A DNA stretch of 64,000 nt from positions 310,001-374,000 of the forward strand of contig NZ_JABSNK010000003.1 in the NCBI RefSeq assembly GCF_013294005.1, in the 5' to 3' direction. The stretch's first letter is position 1; each line of letters opens with the position of its first letter. This stretch comes from Flavobacterium gelidicaeli. Its GTDB lineage: Bacteria > Bacteroidota > Bacteroidia > Flavobacteriales > Flavobacteriaceae. Below, piece after piece: positions 17,024 through 27,400 of this stretch. The notes below the pieces were generated by a model that was given only the letters and a program-made list of their open reading frames with translations, was not told the DNA's origin and did no database searches. Position numbers and translations under genes: made by a program.

Positions 17024-17944
17024 TTACTTTATAATGTAAACTCCTCCTTCTAATTTATAAGTAGCATTGACAATATTGCACGCCAAATCAATAACTTGAT
17101 CAACGGGAAGCGCTTTGAAATAGGCACTTATTTTTAGATTATTCAAATTTTTATTTTCAACTTTTATAACCACATTATAATTGCGATTTAGTGTAGCGAT
17201 CACTTCTGGAAAAGGAGTTTCTTCGAAAACCAGAATGTTTTTTCGCCATGGCGATACTGTATTTTTTGCCACACCGTTATATGCATGAAGTTTGTTGTTT
17301 TGAGTTTTAAAAACTACTTTTTGACCTGGAGTTACATACACATTCTTATCAGTAACAGTCGATTTTACATTTACTTTTCCGGTTAATACCGAAACTTCTT
17401 GTTGTAGCTGATCAGGATAAGCTTGCACATTAAAACTAGTTCCTACCACTTTTGTATCCATTTTAGCCGTATGAATTATAAATGGATGCACTTTATCTTT
17501 GGCAACATCAAAAAAAGCCTCGCCTATTAAAGTAACCTCTCGAGTACCACCTTTAAACTCGGCTGGGTATTTTAACGTACTCGCTGCATTGAGCCATATT
17601 TGGGTACCATCACTCAAAACAATCTTAGAGCGCTCCCCCTTATTTGTGGCATATTCTCTATTATTGAAAAGTGAGGTAGAAAAATAAAAAAAAGAAGAAA
17701 GTCCTATTAGTACTAAAAAAGAAGCGGCTATAGCCCAATTTTTTCTCGATATAAAAAACATATTATTTGTCTTTTTGATTGCTGCGATTTCCCTTTTCAT
17801 TTTAGCATCACTAGAAGTAATCATCTTTAAGTTCTCTACTGTAACTTCAGGGTTAGTATACCAATTGTTCCACAGTTCTTGTCCTTTTAAAGATGTCTTT
17901 CCTTCTAAGAAAAGTTTTATATGTTGCTGTAATTGTTCTGGCAT
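17024..17944 (-). CDS. FecR-family anti-sigma factor
   Basis: A cytoplasmic N-terminal part (residues 1-70) with the helix LWNNWYTNPE is followed by one membrane segment (about 70-92) and a periplasmic FecR domain: GERSKIVLSDGTQIWLNAASTLKYP, REVTLIGEAFFDVAKD, FIIHTAKMDTKVVGTSFNVQAYP and VSVLTGKVNV. A C-terminal STN-like fold ends in LEGGVYIIK. It receives the signal from the STN domain of the SusC receptor and holds the sigma factor. It lies 111 bases downstream of the sigma gene and 120 upstream of SusC, all on one strand. A 47-bp composite element is placed just before it. Confidence 0.93.
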   Translation of the reverse strand: MPEQLQQHIKLFLEGKTSLKGQELWNNWYTNPEVTVENLKMITSSDAKMKREIAAIKKTNNMFFISRKNWAIAASFLVLIGLSSFFYFSTSLFNNREYATNKGERSKIVLSDGTQIWLNAASTLKYPAEFKGGTREVTLIGEAFFDVAKDKVHPFIIHTAKMDTKVVGTSFNVQAYPDQLQQEVSVLTGKVNVKSTVTDKNVYVTPGQKVVFKTQNNKLHAYNGVAKNTVSPWRKNILVFEETPFPEVIATLNRNYNVVIKVENKNLNNLKISAYFKALPVDQVIDLACNIVNATYKLEGGVYIIK

Positions 17945-17969
17945 TATAATTTGATTATTGCTTTAATAT

Positions 17970-18016
17970 TATGTCTTTGAAATTGTTTTTTTAGGTAGGT
18001 TTGTAAGGTTACGCTT
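17970..18016 (-). promoter_or_regulatory. Two-block element before FecR gene, copy A
   Basis: Read on the minus strand it has AAGCGTAACCTT, two variable bases, AAACCTACC, 16 bases of unrelated sequence, then AAGACATA. The same two blocks at the identical spacing occur upstream of the sigma gene (18738-18784). Copy A ends 26 bases before the FecR start codon. It may be a promoter recognised by the locus' own ECF sigma factor. Confidence 0.6.
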
Positions 18017-18055
18017 GTGTTAAGAAAAAAAATACCATTAAATAATAGCGGTATT

Positions 18056-18613
18056 TTAATTGAACTCACCTAAATAGGAACGCATAAATTTAAGCGCATA
18101 CGAAATGTGGTATTTGACTGTTTCCAGCGAAATATTAAGTTCTTCAGCAATTTCTTTATTGGTGTATTGTTTGAATCTGCTTAATACAAAAACTTCTTTG
18201 GCTTTTTTAGGAAGTAACGAAGTGGCTTTGTCTACTGCTTCTTGCAATTCGTCATGATAGATAGACTCTATCGTATTGTTACTATTTGTAATAATAGTGG
18301 CATTACTATCAATAATATATTTAATATATTTATCTGTTGTGGTATGCGCTTTCATATAATCTAAAGTTACGTAGCGCACAGAGGTGTAGATATAAGCCGA
18401 AAATTTCTTTTGAATGACTAAGACTTTGCGTCGTTCCCAAATTGTGGTAAAAACTTCTTGAACAATCTCCTCAGCAATAGGAATAGATTTCATCCTTACG
18501 TAGACAAATCGAACCAATAAATCTCGATACCGAAAATACAATTCGTCAAACGCTTTGTCTTTGCCTTGCTGTAACAAATCGACAAGTTCTTCATCCGTAT
18601 GTTTTTTATACAT
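18056..18613 (-). CDS. ECF-type RNA polymerase sigma-70 factor
   Basis: At 185 residues it has the ECF layout only: region 2 with FDELYFRYRDLLVRFVYVRM, IAEEIVQEVFTTIWERR and a YIYTSVRYVTLDYMK segment, and region 4 with LPKKAKEVFVLSRFKQYTNKEIAEELNISLETVKYHISYALKFMR, a clear helix-turn-helix. It is of the Bacteroidota sigma/FecR family that switches on adjacent SusCD genes. It is the first gene of the minus-strand locus, and a two-block element like the one before FecR lies about 125-170 bases upstream of its start, suggesting autoactivation. Confidence 0.95.
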   Translation of the reverse strand: MYKKHTDEELVDLLQQGKDKAFDELYFRYRDLLVRFVYVRMKSIPIAEEIVQEVFTTIWERRKVLVIQKKFSAYIYTSVRYVTLDYMKAHTTTDKYIKYIIDSNATIITNSNNTIESIYHDELQEAVDKATSLLPKKAKEVFVLSRFKQYTNKEIAEELNISLETVKYHISYALKFMRSYLGEFN

Positions 18614-18737
18614 GACTGCTCACTTTTTTATTATTTATTAAAAAGTAAACTTGTCCAGTAAGACTTAATGGGATTAATTTGTTGTAATGTATTCGTGATT
18701 TTAAAAATGACATATAATACAGTATTTGGTTTTATTA

Positions 18738-18784
18738 TATGTCTTCAAAAATAACCTCAAGGGTAGGTTTTCAAGGTTACGCTT
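18738..18784 (-). promoter_or_regulatory. Two-block element upstream of sigma gene, copy B
   Basis: The 23-bp first block differs from copy A (before FecR) at only two positions, and the AAGACATA block follows at the same offset (24 bases from the first block to the last A). It lies 125 bases before the sigma start in the 409-bp gap 18614-19022. Otherwise that gap holds only the lyase terminator. Confidence 0.6.
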
Positions 18785-18910
18785 ACATTAATAAAAAGAG
18801 TTATTAATGAAACATTGTGTTAACATTCATTGTAATAGTATTAATATATCAGGTCTTTAAATACTAAGGGATAGACATTAATCTAAAATTAATTTGATTG
18901 TTTAGAAACA

Positions 18911-18949
18911 AAAAAGAGAGACAGTCTACATTATAGACTATCTCTCTTT
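18911..18949 (-). terminator. Terminator of the alginate lyase gene
   Basis: A 16-bp stem with one mismatch, AAAGAGAGATAGTCTA / TAGACTGTCTCTCTTT on the minus strand, with loop TAATG and a T-rich tail, 74 bases beyond the stop codon. Confidence 0.85.
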
Positions 18950-19022
18950 ATTATGAAAAAATTGTAAAACTCTGTTACGAAATAAATTCTATTTGATTAG
19001 TAACAAGTATAGAAAACAATTA

Positions 19023-20390
19023 TTAATTGTGTGAAACACTAAGGTTTTTAATCGCTACTAAACCGTATGAACCATCATAGCTTGTACCTTTAACTGATTG
19101 TAAATAATTACCCGTTTTAAAATAATTAGCTTCAGTACTTGTATTCATTTTTTGAGAGAATACTAGTGATGAACCATTATATAGGTAAACTGTACTTCCA
19201 GTATATTTAATTGTAAAAGTATAAGTCGTTCCTAAAGAATATCCTGTAAATGATTTACTGCCCCCAAGTACTTTTTCAGTAATATAACCACTTACTTTTA
19301 ACTTTACGGCTCCTGTAGATTGATTAGCAGCGCCATCAAATTGAACACGAATAATATCATCAACTGCTACACCACTTTTATTTTTCTCAGGACCATGAAT
19401 TTGTCCAAAACATAAAGTCCCAGAAGTTCCATTCTCTCCTTTAGGTAATTTGTCTACTTTAACTGTCCAAGTCATAGTATGTGTTCCAGTAGAGCCATCC
19501 CAACTTGCTTCGTTTCCACTAATTAATTCTCTTAATTCAACTCTAGGATTAGAAGAATTTGAAGATGTTCCTAAACCTCTGTAACATTTAAAATAAGTCC
19601 AAGAACCGTCAGTATAAAAATAGTTAGGGTCATTGTAGGTATTATATGACACTCCGCTTGCGGTAGTAATATCATCATAATAAACTGCTGATGATCCAGG
19701 AGTACCTTTGAAGCTATTAATTTTCCAAGTGTTTGCTGTAATACCTAAAATAGATGTAGGATAAGTAGTTCCAATAGGAGGAGTTACTGTTCCACTATCG
19801 CTATCACTTTGACTATAAATTTCAGTATCAATAATACTATTCCAGTTATTAACTGAATTTCCAAAACAAGAAATTCTTACATATCTTGCGCTCGTAGGTG
19901 CAGTCAATGAATACGTCTCTAAAGAGGAAGTACTACCACTACTTCCTGATGTTTTAGCATCATAAACAGTTGTTAAGTCACTCAATGAGTTTCCTACTCT
20001 AATTTGGAAATACGTTTTTCTTTCATTTCCATTATACCAAGCAATTTTTAAACTTGAAATGGTTTTACTACTTCCTAAATCATAAGTAATGTACTTTCCT
20101 GAAGCTCCATTAGAAGACCATCTAGTAGAAGATTTACCATCAATTGTGTTTGCAGCTACATTTCCGTCATCTCCGTTAGCAGAAACAGTTAAAGAAGTGA
20201 TTTTACTTATAGTCGTTTTTGCAGTCAAACCACTAGTAACATTTTCAGTGATCACACTATTAGCATCTAATTGAGTGGCATCATCAGATGAGCAACTACA
20301 AAATAAAGCGAAACTCAAAGGAGTTAACAACAAAGCATTTTTGAACTTTAAAAAGTTCGCAGGTTTCTTTAAAATCAAATTTTTTTTCAT
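19023..20390 (-). CDS. Alginate lyase, CBM32 plus polysaccharide lyase family 7, lipoprotein
   Basis: The 455-residue lipoprotein (lipobox LFCSC, Cys about residue 31) has an F5/8-type C (CBM32-like) domain at about residues 60-195 (DGKSSTRWSSN, YDLGSSKTISSLKI, ARYVRISC) and, after a Thr/Pro linker, a PL7 beta-jelly-roll catalytic domain. The PL7 hallmarks are all visible: NPRVELRE, the QIHG motif with catalytic Gln and His, and YFKTGNYLQS with the catalytic Tyr. It cuts alginate by beta-elimination outside the cell. It stands alone between its own terminator and a 25-bp operator shared with the aldehyde dehydrogenase, so it is likely induced by uronates. No SusCD pair for alginate is adjacent. 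Confidence 0.93.
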   Translation of the reverse strand: MKKNLILKKPANFLKFKNALLLTPLSFALFCSCSSDDATQLDANSVITENVTSGLTAKTTISKITSLTVSANGDDGNVAANTIDGKSSTRWSSNGASGKYITYDLGSSKTISSLKIAWYNGNERKTYFQIRVGNSLSDLTTVYDAKTSGSSGSTSSLETYSLTAPTSARYVRISCFGNSVNNWNSIIDTEIYSQSDSDSGTVTPPIGTTYPTSILGITANTWKINSFKGTPGSSAVYYDDITTASGVSYNTYNDPNYFYTDGSWTYFKCYRGLGTSSNSSNPRVELRELISGNEASWDGSTGTHTMTWTVKVDKLPKGENGTSGTLCFGQIHGPEKNKSGVAVDDIIRVQFDGAANQSTGAVKLKVSGYITEKVLGGSKSFTGYSLGTTYTFTIKYTGSTVYLYNGSSLVFSQKMNTSTEANYFKTGNYLQSVKGTSYDGSYGLVAIKNLSVSHN

Positions 20391-20431
20391 AAAATAATAT
20401 TTAATATTAATAATTAATTGGGGTACCTAAT

Positions 20432-20456
20432 TTGGTTTACCAAATTGGATTACCAA
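20432..20456. promoter_or_regulatory. 25-bp operator, uronate-type, copy 2
   Basis: TTGGTTTACCAA, one A, then TTGGATTACCAA lies 42 bases before the lyase ATG. It matches the reverse complement of the site at 6931-6955 in 23 of 25 positions. It is the likely repressor site for the alginate lyase. Confidence 0.75.
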
Positions 20457-20570
20457 ATTAACGTGTTTATTTCTAAAATATTATAATTATAATTGAAAAT
20501 ATAATCTGATTAAATAAAATAGCCCGTGGTTATTGATTAGATAGTAGAAAAAAAAATTTAAATAAAAAAA

Positions 20571-20594
20571 AACACCAATTATATAATTGATGCC
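20571..20594 (-). terminator. Terminator of the PNPOx-like gene
   Basis: On the minus strand a weak A/T palindrome (CATCAATTAT / ATAATTGGTG) is followed directly by a run of nine T. It lies a few bases past the stop of the stress-protein gene. Confidence 0.5.
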
Positions 20595-20602
20595 TTTATA
20601 AT

Positions 20603-21103
20603 TTAAACATTTAATTTACCTTGATCCATTAGATCAGGTTCGTCGCCAGTTAATGCTCCCATTCCCATTTTTAATAAAGTAACAAGAGTATTATTTTTTG
20701 GATCCCAATAAAATACTTCTGCAGGAATTACAGCAATTGCAGTAATATTTGGATCATTTACACCTTCAAACCATGCATCGTCTGAACTTTTATATAATTC
20801 CTTAATAATATCAATATCTGTTGAAACTTTGGCTTGACCAAAAACATTTAAAAATTTCATTTTACTAGGATCAGAATATATTAAATGCATCGCACTATTT
20901 TGAATAATGTTTTTATTATGTTGACTATTTTTATTACTTAGAAACCATATTTGTCCTGAATCGTCAACTTTTTTTGTACTCATTGGTACCATATGTAAGG
21001 GATTATCCTTTAATCCAGTAGCAAACATAGCAAAATCAATATCAGTTGCTAGGTCTTTAATTTTCTGTTTAGCCTCTTCGCTAAATAAGTTTTTAATACT
21101 CAT
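20603..21103 (-). CDS. Pyridoxamine 5'-phosphate oxidase-related general stress protein
   Basis: A 166-residue split-barrel flavin-binding-fold protein. Features include DIDFAMFATGLKDNPLHMVPMSTKKVDDSGQIWFLSNKNSQHNKNI and a C-terminal VIPAEVFYWDPKNN segment, the layout of the general-stress-protein-26 branch of the PNPOx family. These bind FMN or heme-like ligands, and their physiological role is poorly known. It is monocistronic, with a terminator after it. It lies between the alginate lyase and the giant adhesin and shows no functional link to either. Confidence 0.85.
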   Translation of the reverse strand: MSIKNLFSEEAKQKIKDLATDIDFAMFATGLKDNPLHMVPMSTKKVDDSGQIWFLSNKNSQHNKNIIQNSAMHLIYSDPSKMKFLNVFGQAKVSTDIDIIKELYKSSDDAWFEGVNDPNITAIAVIPAEVFYWDPKNNTLVTLLKMGMGALTGDEPDLMDQGKLNV

Positions 21104-21457
21104 AATGCTTTATTTATAGGTTTTTAAATTTATTTGATATTAAAGATATAACTAAACTTTTATAAGAATAAGATCTCATTATAATCTTGAAAATGTTTCA
21201 TAAAATAGTACAAATAGTTAGTTGGATTAATTTTAGTTTAACGTTGAGTTGTAAACGCAAAGCACGTAAATTAAAGTGGCCTTTTAGTATCTATCAAAAT
21301 AATAAACTGAATGCGTAATTCTTAAAGTATTGTTAATACAAATCAACCGAAAATACCTACCTTTGAACGTTAAAAGTTGAAAAAACGACATATTTGTTGT
21401 ATTTTAACGAAAAATTATGATTTATAATTTATAATCAATATAAGTAATACCCTCTAT
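21104..21457 (+). other. Intergenic region before the giant adhesin
   Basis: The 354-bp region contains no gene. A perfect -7 box TACCTTTG lies at 21358-21365 and a TTG at 21330-21332, though the spacing (25) is a little long. A 90-base leader would then precede the adhesin start. No further element was seen. Confidence 0.5.
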
Positions 21458-24400
21458 ATGATAAACAAATACTCCTTACTAACCCTATTATTATTTCTCT
21501 TTGCGCACACTTCTTACTCACAGTTAAGTGATTTGCATTATTTGCCCCCCTTAAAACAAAGCTCTGATAGGCAAGCTGTTGTACAACAAGCATTTTATTT
21601 ATCAACACCAGAGACAGCTCCTTTTACGGTGCAAGTTTTTCAAGGTACAGGAACAACTGCTGTGGCCACTTTAACAGTTTCTAATGGAAGCCCTGTAAAA
21701 TATGATGTTGCAGACGGTGATAATGATATTACACTGGTTTCAAATATGAATACTGGAGTAAAATTAAGTAATAGTGGATTACGATTTGTAGCAGCTGGTG
21801 GTCAAAAATTCTATGTGAATTATCGTGGTAGATCAGGTGCTCAAGCCACTTCCTTAACTTCAAAAGGAAGGCAAGCACTTGGTAAAAAATTTAAGTGGGG
21901 TGGTATTCCAAACAGGGCTAATAATGCTTCCTTGACCAATACCTTAGGGATAATGGCTACCACTGATGGTACAATAGTAACTATTAGTGGATACGATCCT
22001 AATTGTCAATTTAGACAAGGAAATTTTTTAGGTGGTATCTCAGGTACTACTACTTTAACAATTGAGCTTAGTGCTGGACAATCGTACGTTTTAGAAGCAT
22101 CTCCAAATCAAACAGAAGCCAATAGAGATGGTTGGTTAGGCGCTACGATTAGCGCTACAGAAAATATTGCAATTAGTAACGGAGGATTAAATGTAGGAAT
22201 CAGAGCAGGCTCAGGCTCGCGAGATGCCGCTATTGACCAACCTGTACCTCAAAATATTGTAGGTCGTGATTATGTGTTCGTACGTGGAAACGGAACTAAC
22301 GAAACAGAATTCCCTATAATCATAGGAACTCAAAACGGAACCGATATTTTTGTTAACGGATCAGCTACTCCTATTGCAACGATCAATGATGGTGAGTATT
22401 TTGAAATTCCAGGTAGTAATTATTCCTCAGGAAGTATTGGTGCTAATATGACCGTAATTACTTCAAAGGAAGCATATGCCTATCAATGTTTAGCTGGTTC
22501 AAGTGGTATACAAACCATTGGACTTAATTTTATTGCTCCTGTTAACTGCTTACTTCCTGATAATTTAAGTAACATTCCAGATATTAGAGATGTAGCAAAT
22601 TTAAATTTTACGGGTGGAATTACTATTCTTGCCTCTACTTCTACTCCAAATGCTAATATAACTGTTACTGATGGCTCAGGAGTTGTTCCTTTACCAACAC
22701 CTACAAATGCAGCGGGACTGCCTTGGAAGTCCTTTTTTGTCTCCAACTTAACAGGGAATGTGTCCGTTCAATCAACAGGTCCTATTGCCGTTGGATTTAT
22801 TGGAGTTAATAATAATGCAGGTATCGCAGGTTATTTTTCAGGTTTTGATACTGTACCTGTTGTTGATTTAGAAATCACAGGGGGAGGCTGTTTACCCGGA
22901 TCAGATCTAAAAGAGCTATCGGGAAGTTTTGATGCCTACCAATGGTTTAAAGACAATACTATAATTCCAGGTGCAACCTCTAGTTCCTATACTCCCTCAT
23001 CTCCTGGTGATTTTTTTGTAAGAGTAACCAAAGGAGGATGTACTTATGATTCCTCTATATTATCCGCTTATAATTGTGACCCTGAAATTATTTTGACTAA
23101 AACAGTCGATAAAAGTAATGTACTTGAAGGTGACACTGTAATTTTTAAAGTGAGTGTAAAAAGTTTAGGTGTAAATCCTGTAACAAATCTTGTCATAAAC
23201 GATTTGCTACCAGCAGAACTTTCATTTGTTTCTGCGACAGCTGTGCACGGAACTTGGACTGCTCCAAATTGGAATATAGGAACAATGACTAGTGGTCAAG
23301 TTTTTAACATTTTTATTACTGCAAAAGTTAATGAGGTCAGTGCTAGTTCGACGGTTATAAATTCTGTTTCTAATTCCGAAGATATACCTGAGGCAGATGT
23401 GCAGTTAGATGATGATACTGAACCAATAAAGATCACCAATAGTCAAATAGAAGTTACAAAGACTTCATTAGCAGCCTCAGATGGAAGTTATGATACTGTT
23501 GGTGAACTCATCAATTATACTATTACTGTAAAAAACACTGGTGACACTAACTTGACCAATATCATATTAACGGACCCAAAGGCTGATACAGGAAGTATTT
23601 CGCCTTCATCAGTAGCTACTTTGGCAATAGGTGCTTCAACAACATTTACTGCAACTCATAAAATTACACAAGCAGATATTGAAGCTGGGCAAGTAATTAA
23701 TTCTGCTACAGCCAAAGCTACGCTATCAAATGGTTATGTGATTTCAGATGTATCGGATGATCCTACCAATGCAACTAGTACAACTAATGATCCTACGGTA
23801 ACTCCAATTATTCAGAAAGGAAAATTAGTTTTAGAAAAAATAGCACAACCTGCAGATGATGGGCTTTATGATAACTTAGGTGAAAAAATCAATTACGAAA
23901 TAAGAGTCATCAATACGGGTAATGTTAGTCTAAACAATATTACCATAACAGATCCAAAAGCAGACACAGGAACTATTCTCCCTGCTGTTTTAGCTAACTT
24001 ACCGGCTGGAGAATCTGCAGTTTTCTCAGCAAAACACACCATTATACAAGCAGATTTTAATGTTGGTAAAGTTTCGAACATAGCCACTGTTACTGGTACC
24101 GAACCAATAGGCGGAGCTACAATTACAGACCAATCTGACGATCCAACAACAGCTGCTCCAAATGATGCTACTGTAGTTTCTGTACCTGAAATTGGTAGAC
24201 TTGAAGTTACTAAAAGAGATGCTGCTCCTGCAGATGGTAGTTTTGATACTGTGGGCGAAATTATTACCTACACTATCTTTGTAAAAAACACAGGAACGGT
24301 CACGTTAAAGAATCTAAATATTATTGATTCGAATGCAACAGGGATTATAGTGAGTTCTACTACAGGAGTTAACGGCGATCCTACTGATAAATTTGTCGAT

Positions 24401-27400
24401 AAGATCGAACCAGGACAAACTGCAACCTTTATTGCAACTCACGTCATCAAGCAAGTTGATTTAGACAAAGGAAAAGTGCAAAATACTGCTACGGCTGGAG
24501 CCCAAGATCCTGCTTTAGGTAGTGTTACTGATTTATCTGATGATCCTGATAATCCAAACAATGCGATTGACGACCCAACTATTACTTTGATGACTGCTAA
24601 ACCTGCTTTATCAATAACTAAATCGGTAAGTGACGAATTTAATGTTGCTTCAGAACAAACTCTTACTTATACTTATGTAGTAACAAATAATGGTAATATT
24701 ACCATTGATAATGTCTCTATAAGTGATGTACATGTTGGTAATGGGACTTTATCACTACCTGCTATTCAAAGTACAACAGGAACCGATATTGATACTTCAG
24801 ACAACAAAATCGAAACCTTGGCACCTGGTCAAACAGCTACATGGACAGCTACTTATTTGGTAAATCAAACTGACATCACCAACCAACAAAATATTACGAA
24901 TACTGTAACTGCTACTGGAACTCCTAGAATTGGAACGTTAACAAATCCAACAGCTAACAAAATAGTGACGGTACATCCTATAGAAACCATCTGTAGTAAT
25001 GCTGTGCTAAACCATAATTTAGCTACTGACGGTCCATTTTCAGGAGCTACATTTACTTGGGTTGCTGTTGCAAATGACGAAATTACGGGAATATCAACTA
25101 CTGCAAAAAATACTTCAGTAATTAATGACGCACCTAGTAACCAATCTACATTTGATCAAATCGTTCAATATAATATTACTGTTAAAAATGCATCTGGAAC
25201 AACGATAGATACTTATAAATATTTAGTAACAATTCATTCTGAATTAGAAGTTCCAGATGATGAAAGTGTCACTGTTCAATGTCTAGCGCAAGCAACTCAA
25301 CCTACCGCTCCTGTGGTGAAAGATTATAAAGGAGATACTATAACTCCTGTAATAACTCAAAATGCAAACCCAACTTGCGAAGGAAGTAAAATATACACTT
25401 ATAAGTACACAGATTGTGGTAATAATGTTTCAACCTATACCTATACCTATATAATTGACCGCACAACAGCTCCTGCAACTATTCCAGCAGATGGAAAAAG
25501 AACAGTTCAATGTATTGCAAACGCTACTACTCCAACGCCTCCAACTGGTATTAAAGATATTTGTGGAACTACCATAACTGCTTTTTTAGCTTCTACGGTA
25601 GATTTGCCTACAACTTTAACTTGTGAAGGTTCTAGAACTTACAATTATACCTATACCGATTGTTCTGGTTTAGTTTCAAAATGGAAATACACTTATACTA
25701 TAGATCGCACAACAGCTCCTGCTACTATTCCAGCAGATGGTGCAAGTACTGTAGAATGTATTGCAAACGCTACTACTCCAACGCCTCCAACTGGTATTAA
25801 AGATATTTGTGGAACTACCATAACTGCTTTTTTAGCATCTACGGTAGATTCGCCTACAACTTTAACTTGTGAAGGTTCTAGAACTTTTAATTATACCTAT
25901 ACTGATTGTTCTGGTTTGGTTTCAAAATGGAAATACACCTATACAATTGACTTAACAACTAAACCAGATGTTCCTACAGATGCAGGTTCGACAGTAGAAT
26001 GTCTTGCAAACGCAACGCAACCACCTGCGCCAAAAGTTACTGATAAATGTGGAAAAACACTTACTCCGGTAATTACTGCTTCAACTAACCCTACTTGTGA
26101 GGGAACGAAAGTTTACACTTATACTTATACAGATTGTGCTTCGAATGTGTCAGTTTATAAATACACTTACACAATTGACTTAACTACTAAACCAGCTGTT
26201 CCTATTAATGCAGGTTCAACAGTAGAGTGCCTTGCAAAAGCAACGCAACCACCTACGCCAGCAGTAACCGATAAATGTGGAAATACTTTGACGCCAGTGA
26301 TCACCGCTTCAGCAGATCCTACTTGTGAAGGAACGAAAGTTTACACGTATACGTATACTGATTGTGCTTCGAATGTGTCGGTTTACAAGTACACTTACAC
26401 AATTGACTTAACAACTAAACCCGTTGTTCCTGCTAATGCAGGTTCAACAGTAGAGTGTCTTGCAAAAGCAACGCAACCACTTGCGCCAGAAGTAACAGAT
26501 AAATGTGGAAATACTTTGACACCCGTGATCACCGCTTCAGCAGATCCTACGTGTGAAGGAACGAAAGTTTACACGTATACGTATACAGATTGTGCTTTGA
26601 ATGTGTCGGTTTACAAATATACATACACAATTGACTTAACAACTAAACCAGTTGTTCCTGCTAATGCAAGTTCGACAGTAGAGTGTCTTGCAAAAGCAAC
26701 GCAACCACTTGCACCTGAAGTAACCGATAAATGTGGAAATACTTTGACACCCGTGATCACCGCTTCAGCAGATCCTACTTGTGAAGGAACGAAAGTTTAC
26801 ACGTATACGTATACAGATTGTGCTTTGAATGTGTCGGTTTACAAATATACATACACAATTGACTTAACAACTAAACCAGCTGTCCCTACAGATACTGGTT
26901 CGACAGTAGAGTGTCTTGCAAACGCAACGCAACCACCTGCGCCAAAAGTTACTGATAAATGTGGAAAAACACTTACTCCGGTAATTACTGCTTCTACTAA
27001 TCCTACTTGTGAGGGAACGAAAGTTTACACTTATACTTATACAGATTGTGCTTCGAATGTGTCGGTTTACAAGTACACTTACACAATTGACTTAACTACT
27101 AAACCAGTTGTTCCAGCAGATGCAGGTTCGACAGTAGAGTGTCTAGCAAATACAACGCAACCACTTGCGCCGGCAGTTACGGATAAATGTGGAAAAACAC
27201 TTACTCCGGTAATTACTGTTTCTAATAATCCTACTTGTGAAGGAACTAAAGTTTATACTTACACGTATACAGATTGTGCTTCTAATGTGTCGGTTTACAA
27301 ATACACCTATACCATTGACATGACGATTAAACCAATCGTTCCTGCAAACGGAAGCGCTAATGTAAATGACATTTCGAAAGCAGTACAACCTACTGCTCCA

